This document shows positions 24,101 through 31,874 of a DNA stretch of 64,000 nt, in pieces; position 1 is the stretch's first letter; every line of letters starts with the position of its first letter. This DNA is from Bombyx mori. Its lineage: Eukaryota; Arthropoda; Insecta; Lepidoptera; Bombycidae. The position numbers and the translations under genes are program-made. The stretch is taken from positions 11,532,001 to 11,596,000 of the forward strand of contig NC_085124.1 in assembly GCF_030269925.1 (NCBI RefSeq), written 5' to 3'. The notes beneath the pieces were generated by a model, which had not been told where the DNA came from, ran no database searches, and worked only from the letters and a program-made list of their open reading frames with translations.

Positions 24101-24490
24101 TTTGTGAAAGTCCAGAAAAGGTTTAAAAGGTAGATAAATATGAAAATGCACGGAATTAAATAAAAATAACAATTTTGTTTTCCCTTTGATATGTTCTCCG
24201 ACGGACGGATTTCTTTTGTTTGTTTTAAGTTTATGTTATACAAAAGTTTAGGTCTTTGATTTATCGATTGAGGCATCACGAAGTCTGCCGGGTCAGCTAG
24301 TAAATAAATAAAAAGTAAAACTCAATACCTTTTTGCAGTAGTCGAGGATCTCCATTTTGTCCTTGAGGCAGTTATGCGGTTTCGTGGTCAGATCGGGAGT
24401 CCACCGTCCGGCGGCTGACATGTACTGCGGGTGGTACGTGCTACCGGCCTCGCATAGCACTGCTACTTGGGGATCAGCGCCATTTGTCGC
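9038..24490 (-). CDS. Appl: Appl: beta-amyloid-like protein (APP family), 16 exons, 5' end missing
   Basis: Join of 16 exons on the minus strand: 24329-24490, 21362-21497, 20557-20775, 19594-19788, 18589-18743, 17683-17790, 16823-16948, 15926-16063, 14716-14862, 13612-13707, 12712-12894, 11726-11938, 11175-11264, 10416-10517, 9365-9529, 9038-9148. The joined frame is 781 codons plus TAA with no interruption. It is a type I membrane protein of the APP family. Window-numbered residues: E1 (growth-factor-like and copper-binding parts, 12 Cys) 1-172; acidic linker 173-289; E2 helices about 290-555; Ser/Pro/Thr stalk 556-700; transmembrane helix about 709-731; cytoplasmic tail to 781 with NGYENPTY near the end. 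Order and motifs match Drosophila APPL; there is no Kunitz insert. In insects APPL is a neuronal surface protein processed by secretases, whose tail binds PTB-domain adaptors. The initiator Met and signal peptide are not among these exons. The first visible exon is in phase 0, so one or more upstream exons lie further right. Confidence 0.95.
9365..9529 (-). CDS. Appl: Appl exon o: transmembrane helix
   Basis: Encodes 55 residues (691-745), phase 0/0. A Gly-rich spacer leads into LYPALCVGG and an alanine-rich hydrophobic run (about 709-731), stopped by ARRRDR. AQGFVQ matches fly AQGFIE after the membrane. It is very GC-rich, unlike its introns. A LINE tail ends 32 bp from the acceptor. Confidence 0.93.
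9562..9749 (+). repeat. LINE 3'-end fragment, family B, in an Appl intron
   Basis: Forward copy, antisense to Appl, ending in aggtaggaaaaaaaa. Its edge is 32 bp from the acceptor of the transmembrane exon. Confidence 0.8.
10416..10517 (-). CDS. Appl: Appl exon n: juxtamembrane segment
   Basis: Encodes 34 residues (657-690), phase 0/0. [18 protein letters not shown] and [12 protein letters not shown] resemble the REFAQHAHAAKEG juxtamembrane region of fly APPL. The donor is GTAAGT. Confidence 0.88.
11175..11264 (-). CDS. Appl: Appl exon m: Thr/Glu-rich stalk
   Basis: Encodes 30 residues (627-656), phase 0/0. [20 protein letters not shown] is followed by a Thr/Arg-rich end. Splice sites are good (TTGACAG acceptor, GTATTC donor). 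Symmetric phase makes it a possible cassette exon. Confidence 0.85.
11310..11573 (-). repeat. Bm1 SINE, in an Appl intron
   Basis: T-run, attgcttagatgggtag, through to gaggtcctaccaccagta. It is in the same orientation as Appl and starts 45 bp from the exon m acceptor. Confidence 0.85.
11726..11938 (-). CDS. Appl: Appl exon l: Ser/Pro/Ala stalk
   Basis: Encodes 71 residues (556-626), phase 0/0. It begins with an acidic stretch ([16 protein letters not shown]), then Ser/Pro/Ala-rich sequence and a Thr run. This is juxtamembrane stalk of low conservation. The acceptor lies 23 bp from the 5' end of a Helitron. Confidence 0.88.
11962..12334 (+). mobile_element. non-autonomous Helitron, family H1
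   Basis: Begins A|TCTATTTAATAATACG and ends at CTAG|T after a palindromic segment around gtcaaatttcggccac. It is one of four copies (14915-15351, 35168-35586, 61869-62287). A 5' TC, a 3' hairpin, a CTAG end and insertion between A and T are Helitron hallmarks. It sits 23 bp from Appl exon l. Confidence 0.75.
12712..12894 (-). CDS. Appl: Appl exon k: end of E2, charged helix
   Basis: Encodes 61 residues (495-555), phase 0/0. It opens [10 protein letters not shown], like fly ALRSKDD. Two CAG acceptors are 9 bp apart; the upstream one was chosen from that match, and use of the other would drop three residues. The second half is a Glu/Arg/Lys/Gln-rich helix typical of the region after E2. Confidence 0.93.
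13341..13358. repeat. short (TTTA)n microsatellite
   Basis: Four to five tandem copies of ttta. Confidence 0.7.
13421..13545 (+). repeat. Bm1 tail fragment
   Basis: Only the last third of Bm1, from gagaccttagaattgatatc to the A-run. Confidence 0.8.
13612..13707 (-). CDS. Appl: Appl exon j: E2
   Basis: Encodes 32 residues (463-494), phase 0/0. [19 protein letters not shown] and AIEDYVQ align with the fly sequence around DIDRAVNQS and NDYIQ. The donor is GTAAGC. Confidence 0.93.
13757..13990 (-). repeat. LINE 3'-end fragment, variant of family B
   Basis: Starts with a T-run and a segment containing caccaggacaggtgggcgag, not seen in the standard copies, then joins the usual gagaagatccggcgagaaac block. 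A forward relative of the first segment lies at 30255-30385. Confidence 0.65.
14343..14532 (+). repeat. LINE 3'-end fragment, family B, in an Appl intron
   Basis: Nearly consensus forward copy from gcccactgagtttctcgccg to an A-run. Confidence 0.8.
14716..14862 (-). CDS. Appl: Appl exon i: E2, alanine-rich loop
   Basis: Encodes 49 residues (414-462), phase 0/0. [20 protein letters not shown] is conserved. It is followed by an Ala/Arg-rich segment that replaces a longer Gly-rich loop in the fly protein. The exon is strongly GC-rich compared with its introns. Confidence 0.93.
14915..15351 (-). mobile_element. non-autonomous Helitron, family H1
   Basis: Reverse copy. The 5' TC end is at 15351. 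The hairpin gtcgaaattcgac lies near the other end, where the terminal CTAG has decayed to CTAT. Confidence 0.65.
15366..15452 (+). repeat. Bm1 tRNA-like head only
   Basis: Contains an A-box-like gtggcctaaaggata and a B-box-like ggtgttcgaatctc. The body is missing; the next copy begins in the opposite orientation 18 bp on. Not a functional tRNA gene. Confidence 0.75.
15470..15885 (-). repeat. Bm1 SINE, full length, in an Appl intron
   Basis: T-run, tail, body, then the reverse head with ggatttgaacaccg (B box) and ttatcctttaggccac (A box). With the preceding head it makes a pair of inverted tRNA-like heads. Confidence 0.85.
15926..16063 (-). CDS. Appl: Appl exon h: E2 core
   Basis: Encodes 46 residues (368-413), phase 0/0. 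It contains [24 protein letters not shown] and [12 protein letters not shown], which are E2 core motifs. The acceptor lies 7 bp from a 32-bp minisatellite and the donor 40 bp from the head of a full-length Bm1. Confidence 0.95.
16071..16231. repeat. 32-bp minisatellite, five units, abutting Appl exon h
   Basis: Units start at 16071, 16103, 16135, 16174 and 16206. Each reads roughly acaacaaaacaatccaatct followed by about 12 more bases. The third is expanded to 39 bp by a TA-rich insert. Read on the gene strand, the units are T-rich and the first supplies the pyrimidine-rich tract of the exon h acceptor. Confidence 0.85.
16823..16948 (-). CDS. Appl: Appl exon g: E2 helix
   Basis: Encodes 42 residues (326-367), phase 0/0. 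[18 protein letters not shown] and [10 protein letters not shown] are the conserved amphipathic E2 helices. The acceptor ends TAG rather than CAG and the donor is GTAAGC. Confidence 0.95.
17045..17293 (-). repeat. Bm1 SINE, headless, in an Appl intron
   Basis: T-run to gaggtcctaccaccagta, about 95 bp from exon g. Confidence 0.85.
17479..17600 (+). repeat. Bm1 tail fragment
   Basis: Forward tail from ctgagaccttagaacttata to an A-run. Opposite to the copy 185 bp to its left, so the two could pair in RNA. Confidence 0.8.
17683..17790 (-). CDS. Appl: Appl exon f: start of E2
   Basis: Encodes 36 residues (290-325), phase 0/0. [20 protein letters not shown] and the helix RLEETHREK match the first E2 helix of fly APPL. 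The donor is GTGCGT, weaker than its neighbours. Confidence 0.95.
18200..18420 (+). mobile_element. non-autonomous Helitron-like element, family H2
   Basis: Begins A|TCACTACATAGTATAAAAC and ends gacgggtcgCTAG|T, with the interior phrase aaactacgcaacggattttg common in lepidopteran short elements. TC and CTAG ends fit Helitron insertion at AT. Confidence 0.6.
18589..18743 (-). CDS. Appl: Appl exon e: acidic linker, second part, with Thr run
   Basis: Encodes residues 238-289. It opens with [15 protein letters not shown] and ends in a Ser/Pro stretch followed by a run of Thr, a likely O-glycosylated spacer before E2. The length, 155 bp, restores phase 0, and the donor is GTATGT. The split first codon matches exon d exactly. 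Confidence 0.9.
19594..19788 (-). CDS. Appl: Appl exon d: acidic linker, first part
   Basis: Encodes residues 173-238 with split codons at both ends (G|AA and G|AC). After [13 protein letters not shown] and a short Met/Ala stretch, the exon becomes long runs of Asp with a few Leu and Ser, coded by GAT/GAC triplet repeats. APP-family proteins have an acidic region between E1 and E2, but the sequence is poorly conserved and its length may vary between individuals. Confidence 0.9.
19896..20091 (-). repeat. LINE 3'-end fragment, family B, in an Appl intron
   Basis: Reverse copy from a T-run to agaattcagtgggcgag. Confidence 0.75.
20301..20450 (+). repeat. LINE 3' tail, RTE-like, with internal duplication
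   Basis: ctggaagagatcgcttttagc followed by two versions of cctattgtacaaacgtatct about 50 bp apart, ending with a gtgcaataaag phrase. The same tail occurs reversed at 24826-24940. Confidence 0.55.
20450..20494. repeat. (CT)n-rich microsatellite
   Basis: ctctctccctctttcgctct followed by a purer tctc run. It sits at the 3' end of the preceding LINE tail. Confidence 0.8.
20557..20775 (-). CDS. Appl: Appl exon c: copper-binding part of E1
   Basis: Encodes residues 100-173 with a split codon at each end. The start was set at the acceptor GTAGAAG because this gives [11 protein letters not shown] as in fly [34 protein letters not shown] and PKHFK give six cysteines, so E1 totals twelve as in the family. 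Two N-glycosylation sequons are present (NQS and NAT). Confidence 0.95.
21362..21497 (-). CDS. Appl: Appl exon b: E1 domain
   Basis: Encodes 45 full codons plus one base (residues 55-100). The acceptor ends AAG and the donor is GTATGT. The motif [11 protein letters not shown] is nearly identical to fly [18 protein letters not shown] and PFRCLG supply three more E1 cysteines. The last G codon is split with the next exon. Confidence 0.95.
21869..22139 (+). mobile_element. non-autonomous Helitron-like element, family H3
   Basis: Starts TCTATACTAGTATTATAAAG and ends gggcgggccgCTAG|T, a GC-rich 3' end. A second copy is at 48179-48607. Helitron identity is inferred from the ends. Confidence 0.6.
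22140..23480. other. Appl intron, no gene seen
   Basis: AT-rich intronic sequence between exons a and b with no recognisable repeat and no good exon. Confidence 0.4.
23481..23570 (+). repeat. LINE-derived fragment
   Basis: catcatcagcctatagcagt and ctggacataggcctctccaa are a block I recognise from interspersed lepidopteran repeats, probably a LINE 3' region. Confidence 0.5.
24011..24300 (+). mobile_element. non-autonomous Helitron, family H4
   Basis: A|TCTCTATAAATAAAAATG at the start and ccgggtcagCTAG|T at the end. The interior contains actcgagaacggctgaaccg. This is a very common lepidopteran non-autonomous Helitron type. It ends 28 bp from the donor of Appl exon a. Confidence 0.7.
24329..24490 (-). 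CDS. Appl: Appl exon a: start of E1 (growth-factor-like part)
   Basis: Encodes 54 residues (window residues 1-54), phase 0 at both ends. The acceptor is TTTCAG and the donor GTATTG. It contains [17 protein letters not shown] and [11 protein letters not shown], which are E1 landmarks shared with fly APPL, with three of the twelve E1 cysteines. The residues before [10 protein letters not shown] should follow directly on a signal-peptide exon, which I do not find. A Helitron ends 28 bp below the donor and a Bm1 begins 79 bp above the acceptor. Confidence 0.95.
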
Positions 24491-24569
24491 CTGAAACAAA
24501 TGATACGATCTTAACGTGATTTTACGCATCTTACTAAATAAACATTCGAGAAAATTAGTTTTCTTCATA

Positions 24570-24810
24570 CTGGTGGTAGGACCTCTTGTGAGTCCGCACG
24601 GGTAGGTACCACCACCCCGCCTATTTCTGCCGTGAAGCAGTAATACGTTTCGGTTTGAAGGGTGAGGCAGCCGTTGTAACTATACTGAAACCTTAGATCT
24701 TATATCTCAAGATGGGTGACGCATTTACATTGTAGATGTCTATAGGCTCCGGTAACCACTTAACAACAGGTGGGCTGTGAGCTTGTCCAACCATGAAAGC
24801 AAAAAAAAAC
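24570..24810 (+). repeat. Bm1 SINE, headless
   Basis: Forward copy 79 bp outside the Appl exon a acceptor, ending in an A-run. Confidence 0.85.
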
Positions 24811-24825
24811 ATATTGAGAAAGTGA

Positions 24826-24940
24826 GAGTATTTTTTATTGTAGACCCAGCAAAAAGTAAACAATGCGAAACATAAAACACAAAAAAGTACAATTGGCGGT
24901 CTTATCGCTAATAGCGATCTCTTCCAGACAGCCATCAGGG
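24826..24940 (-). repeat. LINE 3' tail, RTE-like
   Basis: Reverse copy of the tail at 20301-20450, with tatcgctaatagcgatctct. Confidence 0.5.
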
Positions 24941-25499
24941 GGATAAGAATCATTTAATTTAATGAAATAATTTTCTACAAAGAAAACTTCATTAGTCTCA
25001 ACTTTTGAAGTCTTTGAGTACATTCTCGGTAGTTATATAAGATATAAAGAACATAAAATAGATCCATTCGTTTTTATCAAACTCAAAAATATTATATTTA
25101 TATGAATATCAGCGCAGCGCATCCAAACATGTACAATAAAAATGTATTTCACACAATACATTGAATACAAAAGTATTCTACTACACAAGAATCGAAATGT
25201 GAGCAAGGTTCACAGGTGAAATATTATCTCGGTTCGTAGACACAATAGTGCGTCTAGACTATTCCAAGGGACCGTCTAGCCAGCATCGAGATAAACATGT
25301 CTGGTCTGGAAAAGGTCATTGTCCTTCAAAAACATTGATCATTGATATGCGACATCCTTTTGAAAAATAGGATAACCGTTTTTTTTTCCAATCAGTAATC
25401 TTTGAGCTATGCATGTTTACAAGTCAATGCTTATATTGTGTGCCAACATGAAACCATTTGGCGGTGAAGTTCCATTGCCCATCTAAAACTAACTAATCC

Positions 25500-25862
25500 A
25501 AAGGTTTTTTAATACCAACTCAAAGAACTCGGTATTAATGGCCGACTTTCGTCAACTGCACACCTACGGGTTTTCAAGTTCTTTGGTCACGTCTCCAGAA
25601 AAGAGGAATCGAAGGAAGAGACTGATAGTTCAAGGCTGGGTGGAAGGTAAAAGATCACACGGCTGATCGCCAATCCGCTGGACTGACCTAATCCAGAAAG
25701 CAACCGAGCCCACCATAGTCCATTGTGCTCGAAACGCTTCGAACCGCCAGATATGGAAGCGCATCGTCTGTAAGGCAATTCTCAGAAGCATGGGTGGCCT
25801 AATGAATACTTCTGCGTGTACAGCGTCAACCACGAAAACTCTGACAAGAATGTCAGACTAAG
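25500..25862 (+). pseudogene. RTE-type LINE ORF, 3' relic
   Basis: Frame-shifted forward translation gives FFGHVSRKE, then a stretch around the conserved RW-D-I region, and HGWPNE near the end, matching the C-terminal part after the reverse transcriptase of RTE-clade LINEs. Several stops and shifts make it non-coding. No RT core remains. Confidence 0.55.
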
Positions 25863-26595
25863 AAACAAACAAAAATTCCTTCCTTCAATTTTGCGTCACT
25901 GATACGAAGAAATTTTGGTTTTAGATATTGAAATTATTGATTGATATTGATTTTAGATATAGTTTTTCTTGAGTCCCAACTTTATGTGAAGTGGGGGCAG
26001 AAATTTTTTGTCACTTGGTACTAAAGGTTTCTGAGACACATTTTTAAGCCCAGGAGTTAAACTTTTTCTTAGTGGTCAAGTTTTTATTTTGGAATTTTTT
26101 TCTCTTGCTTGTTGAAATTACAAAAAAAAAACATATCCAAAAATCTAGACGTGATGGAAAAAAACGGCCAACGGGGATAGATTCAGAACATGTGAATCGT
26201 CATAAATATTTATGACAAAAAAATTTAAAGGAGAATTTCATTGCATACCTCTGTTAACGATTAAGCTTATGAAAAATCTGCGTTATATTGTGAACTACTT
26301 CTTTTGCAGTAAATAAAGTCAAGATTTGATGTTACTCTTATTTTTCATTAGAACATCACAAATTTATTTATGCAACACTTTTGTTATAGTAGCATTTGAC
26401 TTAGGCGACGTTTTAGAGAAATCAATATGAATCATCCGTCAACCCTACTGCATGTTTAAAGTTCATTGCCCTATGAGAGGGCAAACCTTCAGTTATATTA
26501 TTACCCCTTACAAAACTATAAACTTCACTTTCACATTCACGCTTAATGGGAACTTTGAAAACAAAGCGCGCCCTGTTATGGTAACAAATACTATC

Positions 26596-27034
26596 TATAT
26601 TTTTCCTACCTATGCTCGTAGCCTCGAGGAGCTATTCTAACTTCACTGGACGTGTAGGAGATCTCACGGGGTTCAGCCTAGCGACTTTGCTAACACTAGC
26701 TAGACAAGAGCAAGGCATTTTCTGGTGGTAGGACCTCTTGTGAGTCCGCACGGGTAGGTGCTGCCTATTTCTGCCGTGAAACAGTAATGCGTTTCGGTTT
26801 GAAGGGTGAGGCAGCCGTTGTAACTATACTGAGATCTTAGAACTCTTATCTTAAGGGGGGTGGCGGTATTTACGTTGTAGATATATATGGGCTACGGTAA
26901 CCACTTAGCACCAGGTGGGCTGTGAGCTCGTCCACTCATCTATGTAATAAAAAAAGCAGTGCTTTGTTGAATCTACTGCCGAATCGGAATCGCGATCCAC
27001 TGAGAAGACCCGGCGAGAAACTCAGTGGGCTGAA
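26596..27034 (-). repeat. LINE 3' fragment, family B, split by a Bm1
   Basis: The left part 26596-26721 and the right part 26957-27034 are parts of a single reverse family B tail, flanking a Bm1. The break falls in the agcagtgctt block. Confidence 0.75.
26722..26956 (+). repeat. Bm1 SINE nested in a LINE tail
   Basis: Forward headless Bm1 with a short internal deletion after cacgggtaggt. It lies between agcaaggcatttt and agcagtgctttgt, likely decayed copies of the target duplication. Confidence 0.8.
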
Positions 27035-27090
27035 AACTTCATATTCTCAAAAGAGTGTTACATATACTCATATAAAATTACTTGTTATTA

Positions 27091-28376
27091 CTAGGCTGCA
27101 CTAAAAGTATCGGGAATGGAATATTTCTACTGTTCCTGTCATATTAAAATCTTTTTAATTGAAAACTCCTTGGTTTTAAAAATCGAATACCATTTATTTA
27201 TTTAAAAAAAGATTCTCGGTCTTGTCACGAGGTTTTGTCAAACTTGTTTAGTCGTTGAGAAAATCGAATTGACTCGAGAAAATTCAAGAGCGATGATTTA
27301 GACTTTCGAAGTGGTTTAACACAAAAACAGTGTGTTGACCGGATGATTTCTGCATTTGGTGATGAAGCCCCATCCAAAACCACAATTTATCGCTGGTTTG
27401 CTGAGTTTCAACATGGACGTGTCAAGCTCAGTGATGATTCCCGTCAAGGTCGTCCAAAAACTGCAGTCACCCAAGAAAACGTTGATGCTGTGCGTAAGCT
27501 GATTGAGGAAGATCGACATGTGACATACCGAGAAATTCAGGCAACTTTAGACATTGGCATGAATCAAATACAAATAATCTTGCATGAACAATTAGGTGTA
27601 AAAAAGTTGTCTTCCCGATGGATACCGCATTCGCTCTGTGAAGAGCAAAAAGCGGCTCGCGTTACTTGGTGCGTCAGAACTCTCGAAAGATTCCACGCAG
27701 GATCCTCAAATGCTGTATACAACATTGTATCAGGTGACGAATCCTGGATATACGCGTACGAACCCGAAACAAAAAACCAGTCACGAGTTTGGGTTTTCGA
27801 AAATGAGTTAAAGCCAACAAAAATTGTTCGTTCATGGAGTGTTGCAAAACAAATGGTGGCCACGTTTGTCTCCAAAACCGGCCATGTTACGACCATTCCT
27901 CTTGAGGGACAAAGAACGGTTAATGCAGAATGGTACGCTAGCATTTGTTTGCCACAGGTCGTTTCTGAACTCCGTAAAGAGAACTGCAACCGCCGCATCA
28001 TCCTCCATCACGACAATGCGAGTTCTCACACCGCGCACAGAACAAAAGAGTTTTTAGAGCAAGAAAACATAGAATTATTAGACCATCCGCCGTACAGCCC
28101 CGACCTAAGCCCTAATGATTTCTATACTTTCCCTAAAATAAAGAATAAATTGCGAGGACAGAGATTTTCATCACCTGAAGAAGCTGTGGACGCCTACAAA
28201 ACGGCCATTTTGGAGACCCCAACTTCCGAATGGAATGGTTGCTTCAATGATTGGTTCCATCGTATAGAAAAATGTGTCAAATTTCGCGGAGGATACTTCG
28301 AAAAGCAATAAATACATTTTTAAATAGTAATGTTGTGTCACTTCGTTAATTCCCGAAATTTTCAGTGCCGCCCTCG
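27091..28376 (+). mobile_element. mariner transposon, second copy
   Basis: 1286 bp between TA dinucleotides, with ends aggctgcactaaaagtatcg and ttttcagtgccgccctcgta. Same family as the copy at 5277-6570 but in the opposite orientation and about 21 kb away. Confidence 0.9.
27343..28314 (+). pseudogene. mariner transposase, 322-residue open frame with lost N-terminus
   Basis: An open frame from MISAFGDEAPSKTTIY to GGYFEKQ. It keeps both HTH motifs and the catalytic triad: SGDESWIYA, HHDNASSHTA and 34 residues later SPNDF. Mariner transposases are about 345-350 residues. Here the original ATG reads ATC and a 4-bp deletion in the codons for MIYYDF shifts the frame, so the normal start is lost and about 30 N-terminal residues are missing. 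An internal Met could start a truncated product. Probably inactive. Confidence 0.85.
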
Positions 28377-28837
28377 TATTGAAGCGTTTCAACAGATGCA
28401 ATTGAAGTAAGATGAACTTAATCTTTCAACATTAATTTTTGTTAGATTTCCTTTTCATAATATTTAGTCATTAGCATTATGTAGTTAATAAGATGTGCAC
28501 TAAATATGCTGGAAATACTTGCCAATACATTCAAGTAAAATAATGGTCAAACGAAAAGAAAAAAAACAAAAACACCTTCACTTCTGTAAATTCTTATTAA
28601 TTCTTGTTTCGTTTCTCAAGTAATTACCACATTAATTATCTTTAAAAAAAAACTGTAGACGTTTTTGAAATTTTGTTCTTTTAAAAGTTTCATTAAGACC
28701 CTTTGATGTCTTGAAGAAATCGTGGTGTAATTAAAACTTGTGTTATAACCAATATTACGATTAATTTGGATTTCGTCTCTAGATCTGAGTATATAGTCTG
28801 AAAATAATCATAGACAATTAAAAAAGAAGCAACATCA

Positions 28838-29083
28838 TTTTTAATTTTTTTATTGCTTAAATGGGTGGCTCACAGCCCGGCTAGTGTTAAGTGGTTACCG
28901 GAGCCCATAGCCATTTACAACTGCCGCCACCCACCTCGAAATATGAGTTCTGAGGTCTCCATTTTTACAATATAATGGCTTCCTCACCCTTCAAATCGAA
29001 ACGTATTACTGCTTCAGGGCAGTAATAGGCAGGGTGGTGGTACCTTCCCATGCGGGTCCACAAGTCGTCCTATCAGCAATTAC
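28838..29083 (-). repeat. Bm1 SINE, diverged
   Basis: T-run, attgcttaaatgggtgg, with a 10-bp deletion in the acgagctcacagccc block. Confidence 0.75.
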
Positions 29084-29160
29084 GTAATTTAAAATTCTGC
29101 AAGCAATACAGCTAACTAATAACGCTGCGTCATACCATTAGAAAGTATTGCGACTCAACA

Positions 29161-29193
29161 TTAGAAAGAAAGAAAGAAGAAGAAGAAAGAAGT
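29161..29193. repeat. purine microsatellite (GAAA/GAA)n
   Basis: agaaagaaagaaagaagaag followed by a few more GAA units. Confidence 0.75.
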
Positions 29194-29334
29194 ATTATAT
29201 TTACCTTTATGTTATATTCTTTAATTTTAGAAAGATCAAGACGTATTATTTATTGCCTTAGCCTTTTCATTGAGGATAATTTAAAGATCGATTATCTTTA
29301 TAATATTCCTTAAATTCCAATTATAAGGCTGATT

Positions 29335-29445
29335 GCAAAGTTGGTGTCGGCATCTACGTTGTTGATGTCTATGGGCTCTAGTAACCATTTAGCACCAAGT
29401 GAGATGTGACTTTGTTTGCCAATCTAGATAAATCCGAAAAAAAAT
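29335..29445 (+). repeat. old Bm1 tail fragment
   Basis: gatgtctatgggctctagta is followed by a degenerate tail. Confidence 0.55.
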
Positions 29446-30004
29446 TTCAAACCGTTTGCTCATTTGTCAGTGAGTATAGAAAGAAAAACAAGATTCTCGA
29501 CACTGTCATTTCTTTGTTTAGTTTGCCTAATTTTTTTGTATTTAATTAAGTTTCTTCACTTCTGGAGATCGTTGTTGAGATAGCTCAAGTTTTATCAAAC
29601 AACAAAGTTTTATTTTGATTTAAACATATTATAATGTTTTTTTTTATGTCTGTGGTGGTGTAGAAGAAAGCTAGTGCAACGGATTTGAAATTCCCAGAAA
29701 TCTAAGTAAACAAAGAGTTAAATTTGCTTAATAACTTTTATAATTGATGATATATTTTGTGATAAACGCGAAGTTTTCCGTAGAACAAGTATCACTTTAC
29801 ATTTTCAACGGCTGTTCGGAAAACAGTTGGCAGCGGAGTCGGTCGCACTCGGCTTGATAGCCGCTAATTAACGACTTTTAACTAGACTTATTACTACTGC
29901 AAAAGTCAGTAAATATTAATGTTAATTAGACGGCACGTTCCGACTTAATTTTTCATCAGTCAGGGATTCCGGTCTGGTTGTAGATGCATTTGCGAAGCAG
30001 CTGC

Positions 30005-30249
30005 CCTTTTTTTATTGCTTAGATGGGTGGACGAGCTCACAGCCCACCTGGTTTTAAGTGGTTACTGGAGCCCATAGACATCTACGACGGAAATGCGCCA
30101 CCCACCTTGAGATATAAGTTCTAAGGTCTCAAGTATAGTTACAACGGCTGCCCCACCCTTCAAACCGAAACGCGTTACTGCTTCACGGCAGAAATAGGCG
30201 GGGCGGTGGTACCTACCCGTGGGGACTCACAAGAGGTCCTACCACCAGT
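30005..30249 (-). repeat. Bm1 SINE, headless
   Basis: Near-consensus reverse copy from a T-run to gaggtcctaccaccagtaag. Confidence 0.85.
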
Positions 30250-30254
30250 AAGAT

Positions 30255-30385
30255 TAGGCCTGGTTTGGAAGCTGTTAGCATATCCCACTCCTCCTGGCTG
30301 AGCCCGTGCTCGCCCACCTGTCCTGGTGAAATTGGAAAGGACTCCGGGAATGAGTAATCCTTCCTTCCTAAAAAAAGCAGGGCCC
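30255..30385 (+). repeat. LINE 3'-end fragment, relative of the copy at 13757
   Basis: ctcgcccacctgtcctggtg and aattggaaaggactccggg, ending in an A-run. It directly abuts the preceding Bm1. Confidence 0.55.
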
Positions 30386-31337
30386 CGGATGGTCACTGGC
30401 GCCATGCACTGACTATTGCTTTGAAACTGTTAATACTCAGGACGATTGCTATAATGCGGCACTGTGAAAAAACAACGAAATTTTATTCTTTATTTTTGAT
30501 GTCCATTTCTTGAATAGTGCTTAAATATATAATTAAATTATCATTAAAAAACTAAGTTATAGGCGTATTCAGTCTGAGTATGCACTTGAAATGTGGGTTT
30601 TTTTTGTATTATTATTAAAATAAAATTTACTAATAACAATAACAAATAAGAGCTTCGAATGAAACGAACCAAACCTGAGAGTTTCACCGGTGCTCCGTTA
30701 TAATAAACAAAGTAACAAAAAGGATTTACTAAGAGCATTTTGTTTAATTATGCAAAGGAGGAATGTTACACAGATCTTCATAAGGTACCTCGATTCCCAT
30801 CCGATTCTACTCCCATTACGGAGACGAGGAAACTTAGGCATTTCAATTACATTTGTTAGTTCAAACACGCATTAGTGAAGCGGCGCCTCGCCGAACTAAG
30901 TTACGTCATTAGTGAGTTACTTGACAGGCACAAGATGACAGAAGTTTCAATGCCTAAGAATTTGTGATGCAAACGCATTCGCTTTTACGCTACCCGGTAG
31001 GTACGTCGAGCGACATTCCTCCGGCAAATTGTCAAAGTGCCTATCTAAATTTCGAATGTAAATTTTAATTTTTCCGATGTACTTTGACGGTGAAAAGATC
31101 TTAACAAGCCTACCAAAGTTGGCTCGTTAGTAGCAGATGACAAGTGCCGTCTTACGACACAAGTTTTAATACTCAAGAATTTGTTTTGCAAATGAATCTG
31201 GCGTTTCTGTATAACTACATAAAAACGGCATTACTTCAATATAGTTTTTCAGTTACACGATGGTTTTGTTTCCATCAATCAAATGGTCCTATTCTGGTAC
31301 TATGTAATAAGTATAACTATGTAACGCCCACAGACAC

Positions 31338-31530
31338 AGCCTACTGAGTTTCTCGCCGGATCTTTTCAGTGGGTCACGTTTCCGATCCGGTGGTAGATTC
31401 TGCGAAGCACTGCTCTTGCTAGGGTCAGTGTTAGCATCACTCCGGTTTGAGCCCCGTGAGCTCACTTACTAGCTAAGGTTACGCTGAAATAGCCTCTCAA
31501 CACTATCAGCTTAGGTAGAAAAAAAAGAAA
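31338..31530 (+). repeat. LINE 3'-end fragment, family B
   Basis: Forward copy from cctactgagtttctcgccgg to gtagaaaaaaaag. Confidence 0.8.
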
Positions 31531-31874
31531 CTATGTAAAAAATATGTAAATAATTTTATTTAAACTTAGTGCGCCTGCGTTTAGCTTTTTGTTAACCATT
31601 TGCCGGTTGTTAAGACAACGAGTCGGGGAGGTGAAAGCTAAGTGTCAACTCTCGTATCGAAACGGAAATTTCAATGGAATTAACTTCGAAACAGTCCGAC
31701 CGCAAGCCTCAGAAATTCTCCATTTGTTTGTCGAGTAAGCCGAGAGATGTATAGTAATTTTTGTAATTGAAAACAAAAACAAAAACAAACAGTATCGTAC
31801 GTTCTATAAAATTAATTGGATATTAGCAATGTGCATACTTCTAATTTAAATCTTTTATATCTTATACACTTATT

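Noticed and set aside
29161..29193. possible CRISPR-like or structured repeat
   Set aside because: A simple purine microsatellite.
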